A stretch of DNA of 18,571 nucleotides from an uncultured Bdellovibrionales bacterium (lineage in GTDB: Bacteria; Bdellovibrionota; Bdellovibrionia; Bdellovibrionales; JAMPXM01): NCBI GenBank assembly GCA_937927435.1, contig CALBDW010000127.1, positions 1-18,571 on the forward strand. Reading direction: 5' to 3'. This document shows, one piece after another, positions 15,892 through 18,571 of the stretch (positions within the stretch are counted from its first letter, which is position 1; each line of letters begins with the position of its first letter). The notes under the pieces are model-generated. The model had not been told where the DNA came from and searched no databases. It saw only the letters and a program-made list of their open reading frames with translations. The position numbers and the translations under genes are program-made.

Positions 15892-18402
15892 GTGAGAGAA
15901 ACGCCTCCTTCTTCTGACACACGCCTTTCAGCCCAGCTCTTACTCAAGAACACATCTCTAAATCTGGTCGGACAAATCACACCGATTTTTGTCGCTCTTG
16001 TCTCGATTCCTGTACTGATCCAAAAGTTAGGGGCGGAGAGATTCGGCGTCTTGATGTTGGCTTGGATGTGTCTGGGATATTTTAGCTTATTTGATTTTGG
16101 CCTCAGTAGGGCGCTTACGAAAGGGGTTGCCGAGAGGCTCGGAACTGCACGCGAGCACGAGGTGACAGGGCTCTTTTGGACGACGGTATTTACGACTCTG
16201 ATTCTAGCTGTTTTGGGCTCGATGGTTGTTATTTTCGCTTCAAGATGGCTTGCGACAAGCGTGCTTCAAATTCCGGCCGGTCTTGAAGAAGAAACGCGTC
16301 TTTCTTTATTGGTCATCGGCGCCAGTTTGCCTTTTGTTATCACGTCAACCTCGTTCAGAGGCATGCTCGAGGCGACACAGAACTTCACGGCCATCAATGT
16401 GGTTCAGATCCCGATGGGAATCGTTTTCTATCTTGTCCCTCTCGTAATAACAAAATTTACGCTATCTTTGCCTATCATCATTTTTCTGCTTGTACTATGC
16501 CGTATTGTTGGCTGGGGCTTTTTGTTTCATTTCTGTCTGAAGTCGCTTCCCGGAGGCCGAAGCGTAAAGTTGGTGCCGTCCTTAATGCCCCACCTTTTTA
16601 AGTTTGGCGGTTGGATTACGCTTACAAATATTCTTAGTCCTATAATTTCTTACGGGGACCGATTTTTAGTAGGCGTTTTAGTTTCGATCTCGGCCGTTAC
16701 CTACTATTCAACGCCCTATGAAATCGTGAATAAAATGTGGATCTTCCCTGGTGCGGTCATGGGCGTGCTGTTTCCCGCAATAGCCTCCTATCTTGCGAAC
16801 CATCCAAAGAAGGCGGCCGATACTTATTTTGGTGCAATAAAATTTCTATTCGGCGTTCTGGCGCCGCTCACTTTAACTATTGTCCTATTTGCGTATGAAG
16901 GCCTTTTTTATTGGGCAGGGCCGGAACTTGCCGTGAATAGCGCTTTAATCATGCAGATTCTTGGAATTGCAATTTTCATAAATTGCTTCGCTGTGGCGCC
17001 ACATGCTTTGTTAGAAGCGCTTGGATACCCAATGGTACCGGCGATCTCACACTTGATTCAGTTACCAATATATTTTGCCGCACTCTATATTTTTCTGCCG
17101 AAATACGGTTTACTAGCAGCGGCCCTAATTTGGGTTCTTAGAAATCTTCTCGATACGTCGGCTCTGTTTCTTTTTGCAAATCGTTACTCGAAATACGTAG
17201 CTTCGGTGAGCTGGAAGCGTGCGATTTGGGTGGGGTGCACTTTTGTCGGCTTATTGGTGCTCTTTATAGTAACTCATCCATCTTTTGAATTACGTTTAAC
17301 AATTTTTTGTGCCTTTGTATTAGTATTTCCGCCATGGCTTTGGTTCAGACTCTTCACTGTTGAGGATCGCCGCCGACTCTTGAGACTATTACTCGAAAGG
17401 CGAGTTATCCAGAATGATGAGCAAGGAAATCAAGGTTCTTTAAAAAGAGAAAAAATTGGAATCGGGCTTGCTGCATATAAACCTGACATAACTTTTTTCA
17501 GAAAGCAGCTATTATCAATAAAGACGCAAACGTATAAGAATTGGGTTTGCGTAATTTCATTTGATTCGGATTTTGATTTATCGAGTGAAGAATTTGGAGA
17601 GTTTTGCGATGATCCGCGATTCGTTTGGATAAGAAATAAAGGACCTATTGGAGTTAACTCAAACTTCAATAATGCGGTCAGTAAACTTTTGACACTTGAT
17701 GTGGATGTCATTGCATTCGCGGACCAAGACGACGTTTGGTATGAAAACAAGCTTGAGCGTCTTATCGAAGAATTAAGGAAGTGTCGTCCAAAAAGCCTTG
17801 TCCATTCAAATATGCATCTTTTTTACGAGGACAAAGAGCTCAATTCTCCTGAAGTTTTAGAAAAAGGCTGGGAGTTTGAGACCAGAGTCACAGAGGGCTA
17901 TACGGCATTTCATTTCCTTTTTCGCAATACTGTCACGGGTGCGAGCGCGCTTTTTGATGTTGAACTTGCAAAAATCGGGACTCCGATCCCTGCGTCTGGA
18001 TTACATCATGACCAATGGTTTGCGATCTTGGCTTCAATACATGGCGAGGTGCGGCCTGTATATGAATGTTTATATGCTTACCGCCAGCATGAGAATAATA
18101 CTATTGGTGCGCATCGTTTCAATGGCATCTTTTATAAACCTGCGAGCCTTTCATGGAAGCGAGGTTTTCAAAACGCTGCCATTGGATACAGGGAGATGCA
18201 AAAGCTATATTCGGACTTGAAAAAGAGAGGTTTAGGCGCGAGGGAAACGGTGCTTTTTCGAACAGTCTTTACTCGGCCACTTCTTGCTGGTCCTATCTTG
18301 ATTTTGATGGCCCTACTTGCCTTTTTTGATGATCCGCCGCTTGCGCGCGCCTTTCTCGCGCGTGGTTTGGGGGCGGGAATTAGTGTTCTTCGTATATCTT
18401 GA
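15892..18402 (+). CDS. Fusion: Wzx-type flippase + GT2 glycosyltransferase
   Basis: One uninterrupted frame of 836 codons. GTG start 15892 has GAGGAA 7 nt upstream. Residues 1 to about 495 form a multi-pass protein with about twelve to fourteen membrane segments of the MATE/MOP flippase type (LLLKNTSLNLVGQITPIFVA, LGAERFGVLMLAWMCLGYFS, FDFGLSRALTKGVAERLG), which moves lipid-linked units across the inner membrane. After a basic linker (about 496-521) comes a GT2 domain: KIGIGLAAYKPDITFFRKQL, FADQDDVWYENKLERL with the DxDD-type acidic cluster D611-D614, HHDQWFA and YRQHENNTIGA. Both halves are of complete length, so this is not a truncated remnant. The GT2 half looks more AT-rich than the flippase half, which suggests different origins. 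Joining export and sugar transfer on one chain is uncommon. A sequencing error at the junction is possible but no break is visible. Confidence 0.85.
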   Translation: MRETPPSSDTRLSAQLLLKNTSLNLVGQITPIFVALVSIPVLIQKLGAERFGVLMLAWMCLGYFSLFDFGLSRALTKGVAERLGTAREHEVTGLFWTTVFTTLILAVLGSMVVIFASRWLATSVLQIPAGLEEETRLSLLVIGASLPFVITSTSFRGMLEATQNFTAINVVQIPMGIVFYLVPLVITKFTLSLPIIIFLLVLCRIVGWGFLFHFCLKSLPGGRSVKLVPSLMPHLFKFGGWITLTNILSPIISYGDRFLVGVLVSISAVTYYSTPYEIVNKMWIFPGAVMGVLFPAIASYLANHPKKAADTYFGAIKFLFGVLAPLTLTIVLFAYEGLFYWAGPELAVNSALIMQILGIAIFINCFAVAPHALLEALGYPMVPAISHLIQLPIYFAALYIFLPKYGLLAAALIWVLRNLLDTSALFLFANRYSKYVASVSWKRAIWVGCTFVGLLVLFIVTHPSFELRLTIFCAFVLVFPPWLWFRLFTVEDRRRLLRLLLERRVIQNDEQGNQGSLKREKIGIGLAAYKPDITFFRKQLLSIKTQTYKNWVCVISFDSDFDLSSEEFGEFCDDPRFVWIRNKGPIGVNSNFNNAVSKLLTLDVDVIAFADQDDVWYENKLERLIEELRKCRPKSLVHSNMHLFYEDKELNSPEVLEKGWEFETRVTEGYTAFHFLFRNTVTGASALFDVELAKIGTPIPASGLHHDQWFAILASIHGEVRPVYECLYAYRQHENNTIGAHRFNGIFYKPASLSWKRGFQNAAIGYREMQKLYSDLKKRGLGARETVLFRTVFTRPLLAGPILILMALLAFFDDPPLARAFLARGLGAGISVLRIS

Positions 18403-18571
18403 TGAAAGATGTTTTTGATTTGTATTTGGTTATGCGCATCCAAATTTAATTGTCTAGTTCTTTGGAATGATGGTCATGGAATCTAACAAGAGGCAATTGA
18501 AACGGTTTATTCGCTCTTTGGAGTTGACCCCGAAAAACCGGACAGATCAGCCTGCTTGAGTTGCTAGTTCT
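18403..18571. other. Unassigned right-edge sequence
   Basis: No established gene is visible. A 15-codon frame (18402-18449) starts in a TGATG overlap with the fusion's stop, and a 30-codon frame begins at 18467. Both are too short to support. Near the end lies a 20-bp motif that may be an insertion-sequence end. Confidence 0.4.
18525..18571 (+). mobile_element. Possible left end of an IS3-type insertion sequence
   Basis: TGACCCCGAAAAACCGGACA at 18525-18544 has the TG...CA tips and the C-run, A-run, GGACA layout common in terminal repeats of IS3-family elements. If real, the element lies mostly beyond the right edge. No transposase sequence and no matching second end can be seen here, so this is a resemblance only. 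Confidence 0.3.

Noticed and set aside
18467..18559. Frame of 30 codons at the right end
   Set aside because: It is short, has no ribosome-binding site and overlaps the putative IS end.

Overview
The window is a bacterial surface-polysaccharide (O-antigen, capsule or exopolysaccharide type) locus. A conserved envelope gene pair lies on the left and a possible insertion-sequence end lies at the right edge. The left pair (TIGR03546 and TIGR03545 families), moderate GC by eye and Gram-negative-type assembly genes suggest a Gram-negative proteobacterium or a relative such as Bdellovibrionota. That placement is an inference with low certainty. No rRNA, tRNA, CRISPR array or complete transposase was seen.

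Layout. (1) 1-2097, minus strand: a TIGR03546 membrane protein followed by a TIGR03545 protein cut by the left edge. (2) 2098-2523: a gene-poor gap with a strong plus-strand intrinsic terminator and a possible 46-residue ORF just before it. (3) 2524-5316, plus: a WbpE-like sugar aminotransferase and a large polytopic membrane protein that resembles GT-C glycosyltransferases. (4) 5317-7457: a worn segment with a vestigial second manC 5' end, a 12-bp inverted repeat, an intact coiled-coil protein made of tandem heptads, and an acyltransferase-3 pseudogene carrying a frameshift and an amber stop. (5) 7458-11352, plus: manC (GDP-mannose supply), a WcaJ/WbaP-type initiating phosphoglycosyltransferase and a family-4 glycosyltransferase. 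(6) 11368-15759, minus: four tightly packed genes, namely a putative GT-A-like transferase, an O-antigen ligase/polymerase-type protein, a family-4 glycosyltransferase and a GT9 heptosyltransferase-like protein. (7) 15892-18402, plus: one 836-codon ORF fusing a Wzx-type flippase to a GT2 glycosyltransferase. (8) 18403-18571: no solid gene, with a 20-bp motif that looks like an IS3-type terminal repeat.

How they work together (inference from families). ManC makes GDP-mannose and WbpE contributes an amino sugar. The WcaJ-like enzyme loads the first sugar phosphate on undecaprenyl phosphate, and the GT4, GT2 and GT-A-like enzymes extend the unit. The Wzx half of the fusion flips it across the inner membrane, and the Wzy_C-type protein polymerises it or ligates it. 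The GT9 enzyme may act on the LPS core or on the repeat unit. The other dehydrogenase and acetyltransferase genes of the WbpE pathway are not in this window.

Points most worth a second look: the single-polypeptide Wzx-GT2 fusion, the orphan terminator with a small ORF, the manC relic, the decayed acyltransferase beside a repeat-built coiled-coil gene, and the face-to-face overlapping promoters at about 15.8 kb.
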